From Paracoccaceae bacterium (GTDB lineage Bacteria > Pseudomonadota > Alphaproteobacteria > Rhodobacterales > Rhodobacteraceae), in the NCBI GenBank assembly GCA_026989355.1, contig JALSJM010000002.1, positions 434,001 through 498,000 on the forward strand: 64,000 nt of DNA. The letters are read 5' to 3'. Numbering within the stretch: position 1 is the first letter of the stretch; each line of letters opens with the position of its first letter. The notes under the pieces were generated by a model, which saw only the letters and a program-made list of their open reading frames with translations, had not been told where the DNA came from and did no database searches. Position numbers and translations under genes: made by a program. This document shows, piece after piece, positions 1-10,015 of the stretch.

Positions 1-1024
1 CGGCCCTGTCAAGCTCTTTCAGCACCACGGGCACGCCGCCTGCCTCGTAAAGATCCTTTGCCACATAGGCGCCTCCGGGCTTGAGATCGACGAAATAGGG
101 CGTATCGCGGAAGATGTCGCAGACATCATCGAGATCGAAGTCAATCCCCGCCTCATGGGCGATTGCGGGCAGATGCAGCCCCGCGTTGGTAGATCCCCCG
201 GTGCAGGCCACCACGCGGGCGGCGTTGATCAGGGCTTCGCGGGTCACGATATCGCGGGCGCGGATGTTCTTCTCGATCAGGCGCATCACCGCTTCTCCGG
301 AAGCTTCGCAATACTGATCGCGGCTTTCGTAAGGGGCCGGTGCGCCTGAACTGTTGGGCAGGGCAAGGCCGATCGCCTCGCTCACGCAAGCCATGGTATT
401 GGCAGTGAACTGGCCGCCGCAGGCTCCGGCCGAGGGGCAGGCCACGGCCTCCAGCTTCTCGAGTTCGCAGGTGGATATCTCGCCTGCCTGATGTCGGCCC
501 ACGGCCTCGAACACGTCCTGCACCGTCACATCCTTGCCATCAAGGCGCCCCGGCAGGATCGATCCGCCATAGATGAACACGCTGGGTACGTTCAGCCGCA
601 CCATCGCCATCATCATGCCGGGAAGCGACTTGTCACATCCTGCAAGGCCCACCAGCGCATCATAGCAATGACCACGCATGGTCAGTTCCACACTGTCGGC
701 GATCACTTCGCGGCTGACGAGCGATGAGCGCATCCCCTCATGCCCCATGGCGATACCGTCGGTAACGGTGATGGTGGTGAATTCCCGCGGCGTTCCCCTG
801 GCTGCCGTTACCCCCATCTTCACGGCCTGGGCCTGGCGGTTGAGTGCAATGTTGCAGGGCGCGGCTTCGTTCCAGCATGTGGCCACGCCGACAAACGGCT
901 GATGGATCTCGTCTTCACTGATCCCCATGGCATAAAGATAGGAGCGGTGCGGGGCACGCTCGGGGCCTTCTGTCACATGGCGGCTCGGCAAACGGGACTT
1001 GTCGTAGCGGGTGTTCTTCTTCAT
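1..1024 (-). CDS. ilvD: Dihydroxy-acid dehydratase, 3' end outside the window
   Basis: Dehydrates 2,3-dihydroxy acids to 2-keto acids in isoleucine/valine synthesis; cytoplasmic Fe-S enzyme. Reading left from the ATG at 1024 gives about 341 codons without a stop, roughly the first 55-60% of a family member. The three conserved cysteine contexts are visible: WNEAAPCN near residue 50, GCDKSLPG near 125 and GACGGQFT near 195, followed by GGSTNAGLHLPAIAHEAG. A GAGAGG ribosome site precedes the ATG. The C-terminal half lies upstream of base 1. Identification is firm. Confidence 0.97.
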   Translation of the reverse strand, partial: MKKNTRYDKSRLPSRHVTEGPERAPHRSYLYAMGISEDEIHQPFVGVATCWNEAAPCNIALNRQAQAVKMGVTAARGTPREFTTITVTDGIAMGHEGMRSSLVSREVIADSVELTMRGHCYDALVGLAGCDKSLPGMMMAMVRLNVPSVFIYGGSILPGRLDGKDVTVQDVFEAVGRHQAGEISTCELEKLEAVACPSAGACGGQFTANTMACVSEAIGLALPNSSGAPAPYESRDQYCEASGEAVMRLIEKNIRARDIVTREALINAARVVACTGGSTNAGLHLPAIAHEAGIDFDLDDVCDIFRDTPYFVDLKPGGAYVAKDLYEAGGVPVVLKELDRA

Positions 1025-1157
1025 CGTGGCCTCTCATTTCCAGCGGTCGGTTTTTGAATAGGCGAGGCCCGCGCGATCCACAAGCGCGATTGCGCAGGCA
1101 GGCCATCGCGTATAGGGTGCCGCGAGCGCAGGCCGGCAGTCAGGCAGACAGACAAGG

Positions 1158-2036
1158 ATGACAACGCCCGAGTTCAGAGTCTATATCGCACCTGCCCGGC
1201 TTTATCCCGAAATCTGGCGGTTGCTGCTGGGGCTGTTGCTGATTCTGTTCACCTATCTTGGCCTTTCGGCACTGATGCTTGCCGGGATGTTCCTGGCAAC
1301 AGAGCCGACCGGGGTGCAGCCGCTTCTGGGCATGGTTTCGGGGGCGTCCCGTCCGATGCCCACACTTGTGCTGCTCCTGAGCTTCGCGGGGCTTGGTCTT
1401 GGTGCCGTCGTGGCAGCGGCAGCCTGCCATTTCCGAGGCCCGGGCACGCTTTTCGGACCATTTGACGAGATGCTGCGCGCATTCGTGATCGCGGCCGTGA
1501 TTTCGGTGCTTTTCCTCGGGGTTTTCACGGCCCTTGCCTTTGCCCTTGATCCGCCGCACGATAATCTGCCGCTTGATGTCTGGCTGCGTTATCTGCCGTT
1601 TGCGGTGTCAGCAGTATTGCTGCAAACCGCATCCGAGGAACTGGTTTTCCGGGCCTACCTGCCACAGCAACTGGCAGCGCGGTTTTCGGCGCGCGCGGTC
1701 TGGATGGGCCTGCCGGCGATGGTGTTTGCGGTCCTGCACTACGATCCCGAGTTCGGCGCGGTATCGTGGCTGATCGTGGCCACCGTGTTCGTTTTTGCGC
1801 TGATTGCCAGTGATCTTGTGGTACAGACCGGCAATCTCGGGGCTGCCATGGGTCTGCATTTCGCCAACAACCTGTTCGCCCTGCTGATCGTCTCAATGGA
1901 CGGAACGATTACCAGCCTTTCACTGTTTGTCATTCCGACGCCGGCGAATGCTGCCGAATGGGCTGTGGCACTGGGGATCAACACGCTTCTGCTGCTGTTC
2001 CTGTGGCGTGTGCTGCGTTTCGTGCTGACGCGCTGA
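1158..2036 (+). CDS. CPBP-family intramembrane metalloprotease
   Basis: A 292-residue multi-spanning membrane protein with the three signature motifs of the CPBP (CAAX protease/Abi) family: EELVFR near residue 159, FAVLHYDPEF about 35 residues later, and HFANN near residue 235. Glutamates and histidines of these motifs form the metal site in characterised relatives. It stands alone between divergent ilvD and the downstream accD. The ATG follows an AAGG only two bases away, so initiation is not strongly marked. Bacterial CPBP proteins have varied substrates, so the target is unknown. Confidence 0.85.
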   Translation: MTTPEFRVYIAPARLYPEIWRLLLGLLLILFTYLGLSALMLAGMFLATEPTGVQPLLGMVSGASRPMPTLVLLLSFAGLGLGAVVAAAACHFRGPGTLFGPFDEMLRAFVIAAVISVLFLGVFTALAFALDPPHDNLPLDVWLRYLPFAVSAVLLQTASEELVFRAYLPQQLAARFSARAVWMGLPAMVFAVLHYDPEFGAVSWLIVATVFVFALIASDLVVQTGNLGAAMGLHFANNLFALLIVSMDGTITSLSLFVIPTPANAAEWAVALGINTLLLLFLWRVLRFVLTR

Positions 2037-2137
2037 AGCCTGGTGTCTGCCTCCGTGCGGCGCGGGCCCGAGCGATTGCATTTCCTTCGCGGGCACCCTA
2101 TTTCAGGAGCAATGTTTCACGATCAGGGTGCCATCCC

Positions 2138-3100
2138 ATGAACTGGATTTCGAACTATGTTCGCCCGAAGATCAACTCGCTGTTCTCGCGCCGCGAGGTG
2201 CCCGAGAACCTGTGGACGAAATGTCCGGAGTGCGGCACCATGTTGTTTCATCGCGAATTGAAGGACAATCTGAACGTCTGCATGAACTGCGATCATCACA
2301 TGCCGATCAGCCCACGCGATCGTCTGGCCGCATTGTTTGACGGCGGTGTGTTTTCCGAGATTGACGTGCCCGAGGCGCCGTCTGACCCTCTGGGTTTCCG
2401 AGATCAGAAGAAATACCCGGACCGCATGAAGGAAGCTCGCAGGAAAACCGGCGAGAAAGAGGCCATGCTGGTGGCCGAGGGCGAGATCGGCCGCACGCCG
2501 ATCGTGGCGGCCGCACAGGATTTCCGCTTCATGGGTGGTTCCATGGGCATGTATGTGGGCAATGCGATCCTTGCCGGGGTCGAGCGTGCCGTAAAGGGCC
2601 GGTGTCCCTTCATCCTGTTTTCCGCCGCAGGAGGCGCGCGCATGCAGGAAGGAATTCTGAGCCTCATGCAGATGCCGCGCACCACGGTTGCGGTTCAGAT
2701 GCTGAAAGAGGCGCGCCTGCCCTATATCGTGGTGCTGACGCATCCCACTACCGGCGGGGTCACGGCTTCCTATGCCATGCTTGGCGATGTGCAGATTGCC
2801 GAACCGAACGCATTGATCGGTTTTGCCGGCAGCCGGGTGATCGAGCAGACCATCGGAGAAAAACTGCCCGAGGGTTTTCAGCGTTCGGAATATCTGCTTG
2901 ATCACGGCATGCTTGATCGCGTCACGCACCGAGGGCATCTGCGCGACGAACTGATCACGATAACCCGGATGCTCATGCGGGAAAGTCCGCCGATCAAGGG
3001 TGATCTGCCCCGGCCGGAGGCTGTGGATGAGACTCCGGATCCCGAGGCGACGGCAAATCCCGACGAAGCGGCCACCTCTGAAAAGGCCGCCGGGAAGTGA
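2138..3100 (+). CDS. accD: Acetyl-CoA carboxylase carboxyltransferase subunit beta
   Basis: Transfers carboxyl from carboxybiotin to acetyl-CoA with AccA, the first step of fatty acid synthesis. 320 residues from the ATG at 2138 (MNWISNYVRPK), the usual start of alphaproteobacterial AccD; the open frame upstream of this is not conserved-looking. The N-terminal zinc ribbon is CPECGTM...CMNCDHH (residues about 26-50), followed by the carboxyltransferase core with GGARMQEG and GGVTASYAMLGD. The C-terminal tail is rich in Pro/Glu/Ala, a normal variable extension. Its TGA overlaps the start of folC by four bases, the common accD-folC operon arrangement. Confidence 0.97.
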   Translation: MNWISNYVRPKINSLFSRREVPENLWTKCPECGTMLFHRELKDNLNVCMNCDHHMPISPRDRLAALFDGGVFSEIDVPEAPSDPLGFRDQKKYPDRMKEARRKTGEKEAMLVAEGEIGRTPIVAAAQDFRFMGGSMGMYVGNAILAGVERAVKGRCPFILFSAAGGARMQEGILSLMQMPRTTVAVQMLKEARLPYIVVLTHPTTGGVTASYAMLGDVQIAEPNALIGFAGSRVIEQTIGEKLPEGFQRSEYLLDHGMLDRVTHRGHLRDELITITRMLMRESPPIKGDLPRPEAVDETPDPEATANPDEAATSEKAAGK

Positions 3101-4380
3101 ACCGCCCCCGAGGGTCAGACATGATCCTGCAGCGCATGCAGGGCCTGCACCCGAAAATCATTGACCTGACACTTGATCGCGTGTGGCGGTTGCTGGCGGC
3201 GTTGGGCCATCCGGAGTGCAATCTGCCGCCGGTGATCCATGTTGCCGGCACCAACGGCAAGGGATCGACACTGGCCATGCTGCGCGCCGGGCTTGAAGCC
3301 GCGGGCAGGCGTGTGCATGTCTATACCTCGCCCCATCTGGTTCGTTTCCACGAACGTATCCGTCTGGCCGGCGAGCTGATCGACGAGCAGACCCTGAGCG
3401 AACTTCTTGACGAATGTCTGACAGCCAACGGTTCCGATCCGATCACCTATTTCGAGATCACCACGGTGGCCGCCCTGCTGGCCTTTTCACGCATTCCTGC
3501 CGATTTCACCCTGCTGGAAACGGGGCTTGGCGGGCGGGTTGATGCCACGAATGTCGTGGAACGGCCGGCCCTTACCCTTATCACGCCGGTTTCCATCGAT
3601 CATACCGGCTTTCTGGGTGAAACCCTGTCCGAGATTGCCGGAGAGAAGGCAGGCATCCTGAAACGCGGCGTGCCCTGTGTGGTTGGCGCCCAGTCCGAGG
3701 CGGCCCTGAAGGTGATCGAGGCACGGGCGTCCCGTCTGGACGCGCCGCTGATCGTCCGAGGTCAGCACTGGCACGTGTGGGAAGAACGCGGACGCCTTGT
3801 ATTTCAGGATGAAACCGGCCTGCTCGATCTGCCGTTGCCGGTCTTGCCCGGCGCACACCAGTACGAAAACGCCGGTATGGCGCTGGCTGCCCTGCGCCAT
3901 CTGGGAATAGCCGAAGCCGCCTGTGCAGCAGCGCTTGCCAATGCCCGCTGGCCGGCCCGCATGCAGCGATTGCGCAAGGGGGAACTGGTGCAGGCAGCAG
4001 GAGAGAAGGCCGAACTCTGGCTTGACGGCGGCCATAATCCGGCCGCGGGCGAGGCCATCGCCCGCCATCTGGCCACCTTGCCGGTGATGCGCCCCGTGCA
4101 TCTGATCTGCGGCATGCTGAATACCAAGGATGTGGCCGGGTTCATGCGCCCTCTGGCAGGCGTTACCGAAAGCCTTGTGGCCGTGTCCGTTCCGGAAGAG
4201 CCTAATACCCTGCCTGCGGCCGAAACGGCCGCCATCGCCCGTGCGGCGGGCCTTTCGGCGCGGGTGGCATCCGGTGTGGAAGATGCGATCAGGCAGATCA
4301 TTGCCGAGTGCGCCCACGCCCGGATCCTGATCTGCGGGTCGCTCTATCTTGCCGGTATCGTGCTGCGGGAAAACGCATAG
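3097..4380 (+). CDS. folC: Bifunctional folylpolyglutamate synthase/dihydrofolate synthase
   Basis: Adds glutamate to dihydropteroate and to folates. 427 residues with the Mur-ligase-like P-loop HVAGTNGKGSTLAML near residue 50, TSPHLVRFHERI, and the LLETGLGGRVDATN motif. Two starts are possible: GTG at 3097, overlapping the accD stop as GTGA, and ATG at 3121 preceded by GAGGG at good spacing. The GTG start is kept because the SDxIL...LHPKIIDLTL N-terminus looks conserved, but the ATG remains credible. Translationally coupled to accD. Confidence 0.95.
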   Translation: MNRPRGSDMILQRMQGLHPKIIDLTLDRVWRLLAALGHPECNLPPVIHVAGTNGKGSTLAMLRAGLEAAGRRVHVYTSPHLVRFHERIRLAGELIDEQTLSELLDECLTANGSDPITYFEITTVAALLAFSRIPADFTLLETGLGGRVDATNVVERPALTLITPVSIDHTGFLGETLSEIAGEKAGILKRGVPCVVGAQSEAALKVIEARASRLDAPLIVRGQHWHVWEERGRLVFQDETGLLDLPLPVLPGAHQYENAGMALAALRHLGIAEAACAAALANARWPARMQRLRKGELVQAAGEKAELWLDGGHNPAAGEAIARHLATLPVMRPVHLICGMLNTKDVAGFMRPLAGVTESLVAVSVPEEPNTLPAAETAAIARAAGLSARVASGVEDAIRQIIAECAHARILICGSLYLAGIVLRENA

Positions 4381-4419
4381 CAGCAGGCTGCGCAGGGCCG
4401 TGGAAGGCACCGGCCGGTT

Positions 4420-5499
4420 CTAGCGCTCCCACTCGGGGCTTGTCATCTCGTGCAGACGGCTTGCGATGCGCTCGAACTCGAAACTGCCCTCGCCCTCAAG
4501 ATAAAGCATTTCGGGTGTTGCGGCGGCACTTGCGATCAGGCCGGTTCGGGCCTCGTAGAGGGCATCGATCAGGGTCACGAACCGTCTGGCCTCGTTGTAG
4601 TTGTCACGTCCGAGGCAGGGAATGTCCTCCAGCACCAGAAGCCGGACTGCTTTCGCTAGGGCCAGATAGTCGGCCGCCCCCAGGGCCGTTCCGCACAGAT
4701 CGTGAAAGCGTGCGCGGGCCACGCCATTGTGAAAAGCCGGTATGATCACCTTTCGGCCCTTCACCCGCAGGGTAAGTGGCGCGGCGTTCTGGCCGGTCAG
4801 ATCCTGCCATATGCGGGTGATGGCAGCGCGGGCAGCCTGATCGGCCGGACAAAGCCAGCGCTCGGTGCCGGCCAGGGTATTCCGTCGGTAATCGGTGGGG
4901 CTGGCCAGTTCATGCACTACCATGTACCGCTTGAGCAGCTTGATGAAGGGTATGAACAGGCCCCGGTTCAGGCCGTTTCTGTAAAGGTCGTCAGGGGGGC
5001 GGTTCGCGGTGGTGATCACCACCACACCCGCTTCGAACAGCCTTTCGAAGAGCCGTCCGACGATCATTGCATCGGCGATGTCGTTTATCTGCATCTCGTC
5101 AAGGGCAAGCAGCCGAAGCCCCTTGGCCATTTCCTGTGCCACGGGGGTGATTGCATCATCCTGGGTTCTTTCCCGCGCATGGGCAAGCCTGTCGTGCATT
5201 TCCTGCATGAATTCATGAAAATGCAGGCGGCGCTTTTCGGTGATCTCCAGGTTTTCGGTGAAGATATCCATGAGCATCGACTTGCCGCGCCCGACGCCGC
5301 CCCACAGGTAAAGGCCTGTGGGTGTGTTCCTGTTTCGGCCGAACAGCCGGCCCAGAATACCGGATGTCTCTGAGCTTCCGGACTGAAGGCTTGTCCGCAT
5401 GTCTTCCAGAATCGGCAATACGGCCCGCTGGGCCGGATCATCGTTCAGGATGCCGGCTGCGACGCCCTGCGCATATATGTCCGCCAGTCGCTTTCCCAT
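4420..5499 (-). CDS. zapE: ZapE/AFG1-family ATPase
   Basis: P-loop ATPase of the AFG1/LACE1 family; E. coli ZapE is linked to Z-ring function, while the mitochondrial relative is a protein quality-control factor. 359 residues; Walker A is GGVGRGKSMLMD near residue 68, Walker B LLALDEMQINDI, and further conserved blocks are ITTANRPPDDLYRNGLNR and FHDLCGTALGAADYLALA. No clear ribosome site precedes the ATG. It is convergent with folC and is the last gene of a leftward run that includes the alpha/beta hydrolase. Confidence 0.92.
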   Translation of the reverse strand: MGKRLADIYAQGVAAGILNDDPAQRAVLPILEDMRTSLQSGSSETSGILGRLFGRNRNTPTGLYLWGGVGRGKSMLMDIFTENLEITEKRRLHFHEFMQEMHDRLAHARERTQDDAITPVAQEMAKGLRLLALDEMQINDIADAMIVGRLFERLFEAGVVVITTANRPPDDLYRNGLNRGLFIPFIKLLKRYMVVHELASPTDYRRNTLAGTERWLCPADQAARAAITRIWQDLTGQNAAPLTLRVKGRKVIIPAFHNGVARARFHDLCGTALGAADYLALAKAVRLLVLEDIPCLGRDNYNEARRFVTLIDALYEARTGLIASAAATPEMLYLEGEGSFEFERIASRLHEMTSPEWER

Positions 5500-5564
5500 C
5501 GATCAGTCGGCAATCGGTTGAGGTCGGCATGACGGGAACGTGAAGGCATCGAAAAGAGGCAATT

Positions 5565-6497
5565 TCAAACCTCGCGCATGAATTGCTGCATTGCCCGGAT
5601 CACGATATCGGGATTGGTATAGGCCATGGAATGGCCCGCTCCGGGTACTTCTGCCTGACGGGCCCTGCGATTCAGTTCCGCCAGTTTCCCCATTCCTTCC
5701 AGGCCGATCACGTTGTCCTTTTCTGCCCAGATGGCCAGCACCGGAACGGTGGTTCCGGCGATCTTGCGGTGTTCCGCCGAGGTATCCTTGCCAAGGATGT
5801 GGCGCATGCTGGACAGAACCGCCGGCAGAAAGCCGCGATAGCGTGTTTCGCGGGCCTGTCTTTCATAGATGTCAGGCACTTCCGAAGGGGTTTCGGATTC
5901 GGCAAGTATTCCGCGCCGGATCAGCCAGCCGCCGAAAACGATCATCAGCCAGTCTCCGATCAGGGGGGTGCGTATCATGAAACGGGCAAGGCTGCCCGGA
6001 CGATAGGAAAGGCCTGTCGGGGCCAGCAGGATCAACCGGTCGAGCGTGTCGGGATGACGCGCCGCATAGCAGGTGGCAATGGTGCCCCCCATCGAATAGC
6101 CGACCAGTTCGATCCCTTCCTTGATGCCCTGATCCCGCAGGAGATCTTCGAGCTGCATCAGGAAGAATTCGCAATCCTGCCGGCCTGGCGGGCGGTCGGA
6201 ATAGCCACGACCGTAAAGATCATAGGTCAGCACCCGAAAGCCCATCATGGTAAAGCGGCGGATCAGGGCATCCCAGACATAGCCTGGCGTGGTCAGCCCG
6301 TGCACACAGACCATCACCGGCCCCCGGGCCGGGCCATGCCATTGGTAGTGGGTCAGCCCCTGCGTAAGTTCGGCAAACCGGCCTGGAGCGTTGCGGCGGG
6401 TGGTGCTGTTCATCTGCAGGCGATGCCGCTCGAGAATGAGCGGAAGTGCCAACAGCGCCAGAACCAGCAACAGAACACCCCACCACCACACCATCAT
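5565..6497 (-). CDS. Alpha/beta hydrolase with an N-terminal membrane anchor
   Basis: 310 residues. One hydrophobic segment (residues about 2-22, WWWGVLLLVLALLALPLIL) should anchor it in the inner membrane. The soluble domain has the oxyanion block VCVHGLTTPG, the nucleophile elbow GYSMGG near residue 137, the acid context WAEKDNVIG and the catalytic histidine context GAGHSMAY near the C-terminus, so a complete Ser-Asp-His triad can be assigned. AAGG precedes the paired ATGs. Substrate cannot be deduced. It sits between the OCD-family gene and zapE on the same strand. Confidence 0.85.
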   Translation of the reverse strand: MMVWWWGVLLLVLALLALPLILERHRLQMNSTTRRNAPGRFAELTQGLTHYQWHGPARGPVMVCVHGLTTPGYVWDALIRRFTMMGFRVLTYDLYGRGYSDRPPGRQDCEFFLMQLEDLLRDQGIKEGIELVGYSMGGTIATCYAARHPDTLDRLILLAPTGLSYRPGSLARFMIRTPLIGDWLMIVFGGWLIRRGILAESETPSEVPDIYERQARETRYRGFLPAVLSSMRHILGKDTSAEHRKIAGTTVPVLAIWAEKDNVIGLEGMGKLAELNRRARQAEVPGAGHSMAYTNPDIVIRAMQQFMREV

Positions 6498-6572
6498 GCG
6501 CGCCCTTCTCTTGTTGCCTGTGCCATCCGGCAGCGCTGTTGCGTCCTCGGAGGCCGGTTTTCAGCTTTTAGA

Positions 6573-7493
6573 TCACTGCTTTTGCCACCTGTCCAGAATG
6601 TGCCGACTTGTCATCAGATCAAGATGCGCGCCGCCGCCGTTCTTGAACAGGGTGATTTCGTCATCGTGCCGGCGGCGGAACGTGCCCCGTGACAAGTCAT
6701 AGAAATCGGCGATCACGTCCTGCCGGGTGATTGCCTTCGTGGCGATCGGGATTGCCAGTTCGCCAATATGATCAAGCACGGTTTCCCGGCTGTCCACGAA
6801 AATGCAGGCGCGTGTCAGGGCTGCGTCGTCGGCTTCGCGCATGTCGGGGCGATAAGCGCCGATCAGGTCAACATGCTGGCCCGGGCGCAGCCATTCGCCG
6901 CGGATCAGCGGTTTGGTTGACATGGTGGCCGCGCTGACGATATCGGCGTCGCGCACCGCCCGTTCCAGATCGTGCAGGATCTGAACATGCGGATAGTCGC
7001 GCACTACCGCTTCGGCCCGTTCCGCCGTCCTGTTCCACAGGCTGATGCCGGCTTCGGGGAAGCCGGCGCCGTAGGCTTCGATCAGGGAACGGGCTACGGC
7101 GCCAGCCCCGACGATCAGCACGGTTCGGCTGTCGGGGCGGGCCAGCCGGCGCGCCGCCAGCAGGCTGTCGGCTGCGGTTTTCCATTTTGTTACCAGGTGA
7201 AAGTCGATCAGTGCCTCAAGTGTGCCGTCCTTGTCGGAAAACAGGGTTACCGCGCCGTTTACGGCCGGAATCTTCCTGGTCGGATTGCCCGGAAATACGC
7301 TTGCGGCCTTCACCAGAAGACCAAGGCCGTCGATCCAGGCAGAGCGGGTCAGAAACGTGTCGGACTTGCGATAAAGGAACGTATCGCCAAGTTCGGCGCG
7401 AGGCAGATCATGGCCGGCTTCAAGGGCCCTGGTAAGGGCCAGCCAGTCAAGGCAGGCTTCTCCGGTTTGCCGGCTTATGAAGGGGATGTTCAT
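6573..7493 (-). CDS. Ornithine cyclodeaminase/mu-crystallin family protein
   Basis: NAD(P)-dependent enzyme of the OCD/mu-crystallin family, which includes ornithine cyclodeaminase, ketimine reductases and alanine dehydrogenase-like enzymes. 306 residues from ATG 7493 (MNIPFISRQTG), chosen because AGAGA precedes it; the frame is open to 7550. The TKWKTAADSLLAA block and the Rossmann motif VLIVGAGAVARSLIEAY near residue 125 are typical, as is IVSAATMSTKPLI. Specific substrate is not assignable. It follows the YaiI gene by 84 bases on the same strand. Confidence 0.85.
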   Translation of the reverse strand: MNIPFISRQTGEACLDWLALTRALEAGHDLPRAELGDTFLYRKSDTFLTRSAWIDGLGLLVKAASVFPGNPTRKIPAVNGAVTLFSDKDGTLEALIDFHLVTKWKTAADSLLAARRLARPDSRTVLIVGAGAVARSLIEAYGAGFPEAGISLWNRTAERAEAVVRDYPHVQILHDLERAVRDADIVSAATMSTKPLIRGEWLRPGQHVDLIGAYRPDMREADDAALTRACIFVDSRETVLDHIGELAIPIATKAITRQDVIADFYDLSRGTFRRRHDDEITLFKNGGGAHLDLMTSRHILDRWQKQ

Positions 7494-7577
7494 GTCAGGG
7501 TCTCTTGAAGTGTTTGCAGGGTGCGCTGCGCAGGCAGCTCCCTCTGCCATCTGGCGGTTCCGGTCCGCTTTCCAGGG

Positions 7578-8039
7578 TCATCCGGCAACATCCTTCCGTG
7601 CGGCGGCAATCGTGTTTTCAAGTGCCGAAAGAAAATGCGAGCGATCCCGTTTTGTAAAGGGTCGGCCGCCACCCTTCCGGAAAGGATCAGCGGCACGCAG
7701 GTCAGCCGCCAGATCGCGCACTGCCAGCTGATGGCCGATGTTCTGCGGGGTAAGGCGGCTGCCGTCAGGGCGCAGCACGCGGGCTCCGTGGCCAAGGCAC
7801 TTTGCGGCCAGCGGGATATCGCTGGTGATGACCACATCCCCTTCGTGGGCGCGTTCGGCAATCCAGATATCGGCCGCATCGGGGCCTTCGGGCACGAAAA
7901 TCACCGTGATCAGGGGGTTGGGCGAAGGCCGCAACCCGCCGTTCGACACCAGATACATTTGCAGGCCATGGCGGGTGGCTACCCGTTCGGCTTCGGTTTT
8001 GACAGGGCAGGCGTCGGCGTCAATGAACAGGGTGGTCAT
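7578..8039 (-). CDS. YaiI/YqxD family (DUF188) protein
   Basis: 153 residues matching the YaiI/YqxD family, which has a PIN-like fold and an unknown role. Characteristic blocks are [15 protein letters not shown] at the N-terminus, [22 protein letters not shown] in the middle, and [19 protein letters not shown] near the C-terminus; the aspartates are the likely metal ligands. Its ATG at 8039 overlaps the stop of the AEC transporter gene as ATGA, so translation is probably coupled. The longer open frame up to 8300 runs inside the transporter gene and is not used. Confidence 0.9.
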   Translation of the reverse strand: MTTLFIDADACPVKTEAERVATRHGLQMYLVSNGGLRPSPNPLITVIFVPEGPDAADIWIAERAHEGDVVITSDIPLAAKCLGHGARVLRPDGSRLTPQNIGHQLAVRDLAADLRAADPFRKGGGRPFTKRDRSHFLSALENTIAAARKDVAG

Positions 8040-8965
8040 CGGCTTTGTACCAGGGCTACAATCAGCGCAACGGTTCCCACGCTGACAAATGTTGAAACCA
8101 GAATGGCCGCCGAAACCCGTTGCGGCGCAACCCGATAATGCTGCGCCAGGATAAAGGCGTTCCCTGCCACCGGAAGGGCCGCCAGAACGATCATCACGCC
8201 GGCGGCGAAGGGTTCGACCCTGAACAGCCAGAGCGCTGAGAAGGCAACAGCAAGAGGGTGCAGCACCAGCTTGGCGAATGAAAGCCAGCTGGCGATCCAT
8301 GGCCTTTCGGCCGATTTTTCGGCAAGCGAGGCACCGATCACGAACAGGGCAGTGGGTGTGGCTGCCCCGGCGAGCAGTTTCAGAAATTCGTCTGCCGGGC
8401 GGGGCAAAGGTGTTTCCAGTGCGGCCCAGCCCAGCCCGAGCAGGATCGAGACGATCATCGGGTTTTTCAGAAGCCCCGCCCCGATCGTCTGAACGATACG
8501 CAGAGAAAGGCGGCCCTCGCGGCTGGCGGTGATCAGCACCACGACCAGGCTGCCAAAGACGATCAGATCCAGCGACAGCACAAGCATGTTCGGCCCCACG
8601 GCCTGGGGCCCCAGCAGAAGAACCATCATCGGCAGGCCGAGGAATCCCACGTTGCCGGTTATCGCACAGTGGCTTTCGATTGCGGCTTCGGCCAGTTTCA
8701 GCCCCCGCAGGAAGGCAACCGTCATTGTCAGCAGATAGACGGCAGCAGTTCCGGTGAGATAGGCAATGACGAACCTGCCATCATAGACCTGTGCCAGCGA
8801 AAGATCAGCGGCAAAGCGGAACAGCATGGCGGACAGTGCAAAATAGAAGACGAATCGTGTCAGCCAGACAGTGGCTTCGGTGGTAAAGAAATGCAGGCGA
8901 ACGGCAAGATAGCCAAGCCCGATGAGCGCGAAGAACGGCAGGGTTTTCAGGAATATCTCCAGCAT
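8036..8965 (-). CDS. AEC family transporter
   Basis: 309-residue membrane protein of the auxin efflux carrier family (10 predicted helices in two repeats). It starts [21 protein letters not shown] and has the helix-breaking region [15 protein letters not shown] and the C-terminal [14 protein letters not shown] typical of bacterial members. Bacterial relatives export or import malate, malonate and other organic acids; the substrate here is unknown. It is the first gene of a probable leftward operon with the YaiI and OCD-family genes. Confidence 0.9.
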   Translation of the reverse strand: MLEIFLKTLPFFALIGLGYLAVRLHFFTTEATVWLTRFVFYFALSAMLFRFAADLSLAQVYDGRFVIAYLTGTAAVYLLTMTVAFLRGLKLAEAAIESHCAITGNVGFLGLPMMVLLLGPQAVGPNMLVLSLDLIVFGSLVVVLITASREGRLSLRIVQTIGAGLLKNPMIVSILLGLGWAALETPLPRPADEFLKLLAGAATPTALFVIGASLAEKSAERPWIASWLSFAKLVLHPLAVAFSALWLFRVEPFAAGVMIVLAALPVAGNAFILAQHYRVAPQRVSAAILVSTFVSVGTVALIVALVQSR

Positions 8966-9022
8966 GTCCTGCGCCTAGCATGCAGACGCAGGGCACGCCA
9001 GTCTGCCGTGCATCTGGGCGTG

Positions 9023-10000
9023 CTACCCAAGTCCGATCAGTGCGCCGGCCGCGAATACCAGCGCGCCGCCGAGAACCACCTGAAAGGCGGCCCGCAGGAA
9101 CGGGGTTTCCATGAAGCGGTTCTGGATCCAGGCGATGGCCCAGAGTTCGATGAAAACAATGATGAAGGCGATGGTGGTTGCAGTCCAGAAATCGGGGATC
9201 AGATAGGGCAGGGCATGCCCCAGGCCGCCGATGGTTGTCATCATTCCGGAAGCAATGCCCCGCTTGAGGGGCGAGCCTCGCCCGGAAAGCTGGCCGTCGT
9301 CTGATGCGGCTTCGGTAAAGCCCATCGAGATTCCGGCCCCGACAGAAGCTGCGAGCCCCACCTGAAAGGTGGTCCAGGTATCATGGGTGGCAAAGGCTGT
9401 GGCGAAGATCGGTGCAAGGGTGGAAACCGATCCGTCCATCAGGCCGGCCAGACCCGGCTGCACCCAGGTCAGCACGAACTGGCGGTGGCTGACGCGATCT
9501 TCGGTTTCGCGAATATCTTCGTTCAGGTGTTCCTGTTCAAGGGAAACCGCGGTCTTCACATGGTCCGATTCGGTTGCCGCAAGATCGCCCAGAAGCTTTC
9601 GTGTGGCGGCATCACGGGTGCGTTGCGCTGCCTTCAGATAGAACTGTTCGGCGTCGCGTTCCATGATGGCCGCTTCCTCGCGGATACGTTCGAGCGGCAG
9701 ATTTTCGATCAGCCATACAGGACGACGGGCATAGAAACCGGCGACATGCTCGCGGCGGATCAGCGGGATCGTGTCGCCGAACCGGTTCCGGAACAGTTCG
9801 ATCAGCTGGCGGCGGTGTTCGTCTTCCTCCCGAGCCATTTTCTCGAAAATCGCTGCCGATGCCGGATATTGCTCGCGCAGCCGGTCGGCATAGGTTCGGT
9901 AGATTCGCGCGTCGTCTTCTTCCGACGAGATTGCCAGGGCCAGTATCTCTTTCTCGCTGAGATCCGAAAACCGACGGCGAAAGCCGATTCCTGGTATCAT
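9023..10000 (-). CDS. mbfA: MbfA-type iron exporter, ferritin-like domain fused to VIT1 domain
   Basis: 325 residues in two parts. Residues about 10-155 are a rubrerythrin/ferritin-like four-helix domain with EEDDARIY, AREEDEHRR, MERDAEQFY and ATESDHVK, supplying the carboxylate/His di-iron ligands. Residues about 165-325 are a VIT1/CCC1 membrane domain (GLAGLMDGSVSTLAPIFATAFA and GISMGFTEAASDDGQL). This is the architecture of MbfA (membrane-bound ferritin A), an inner-membrane iron exporter of alphaproteobacteria. A perfect AGGAGG lies before the ATG and an iron-control-like palindrome lies immediately upstream. Divergent from the peptide/tetR module. Confidence 0.93.
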   Translation of the reverse strand: MIPGIGFRRRFSDLSEKEILALAISSEEDDARIYRTYADRLREQYPASAAIFEKMAREEDEHRRQLIELFRNRFGDTIPLIRREHVAGFYARRPVWLIENLPLERIREEAAIMERDAEQFYLKAAQRTRDAATRKLLGDLAATESDHVKTAVSLEQEHLNEDIRETEDRVSHRQFVLTWVQPGLAGLMDGSVSTLAPIFATAFATHDTWTTFQVGLAASVGAGISMGFTEAASDDGQLSGRGSPLKRGIASGMMTTIGGLGHALPYLIPDFWTATTIAFIIVFIELWAIAWIQNRFMETPFLRAAFQVVLGGALVFAAGALIGLG

Positions 10001-10015
10001 GTCTGCCTCCTGTAT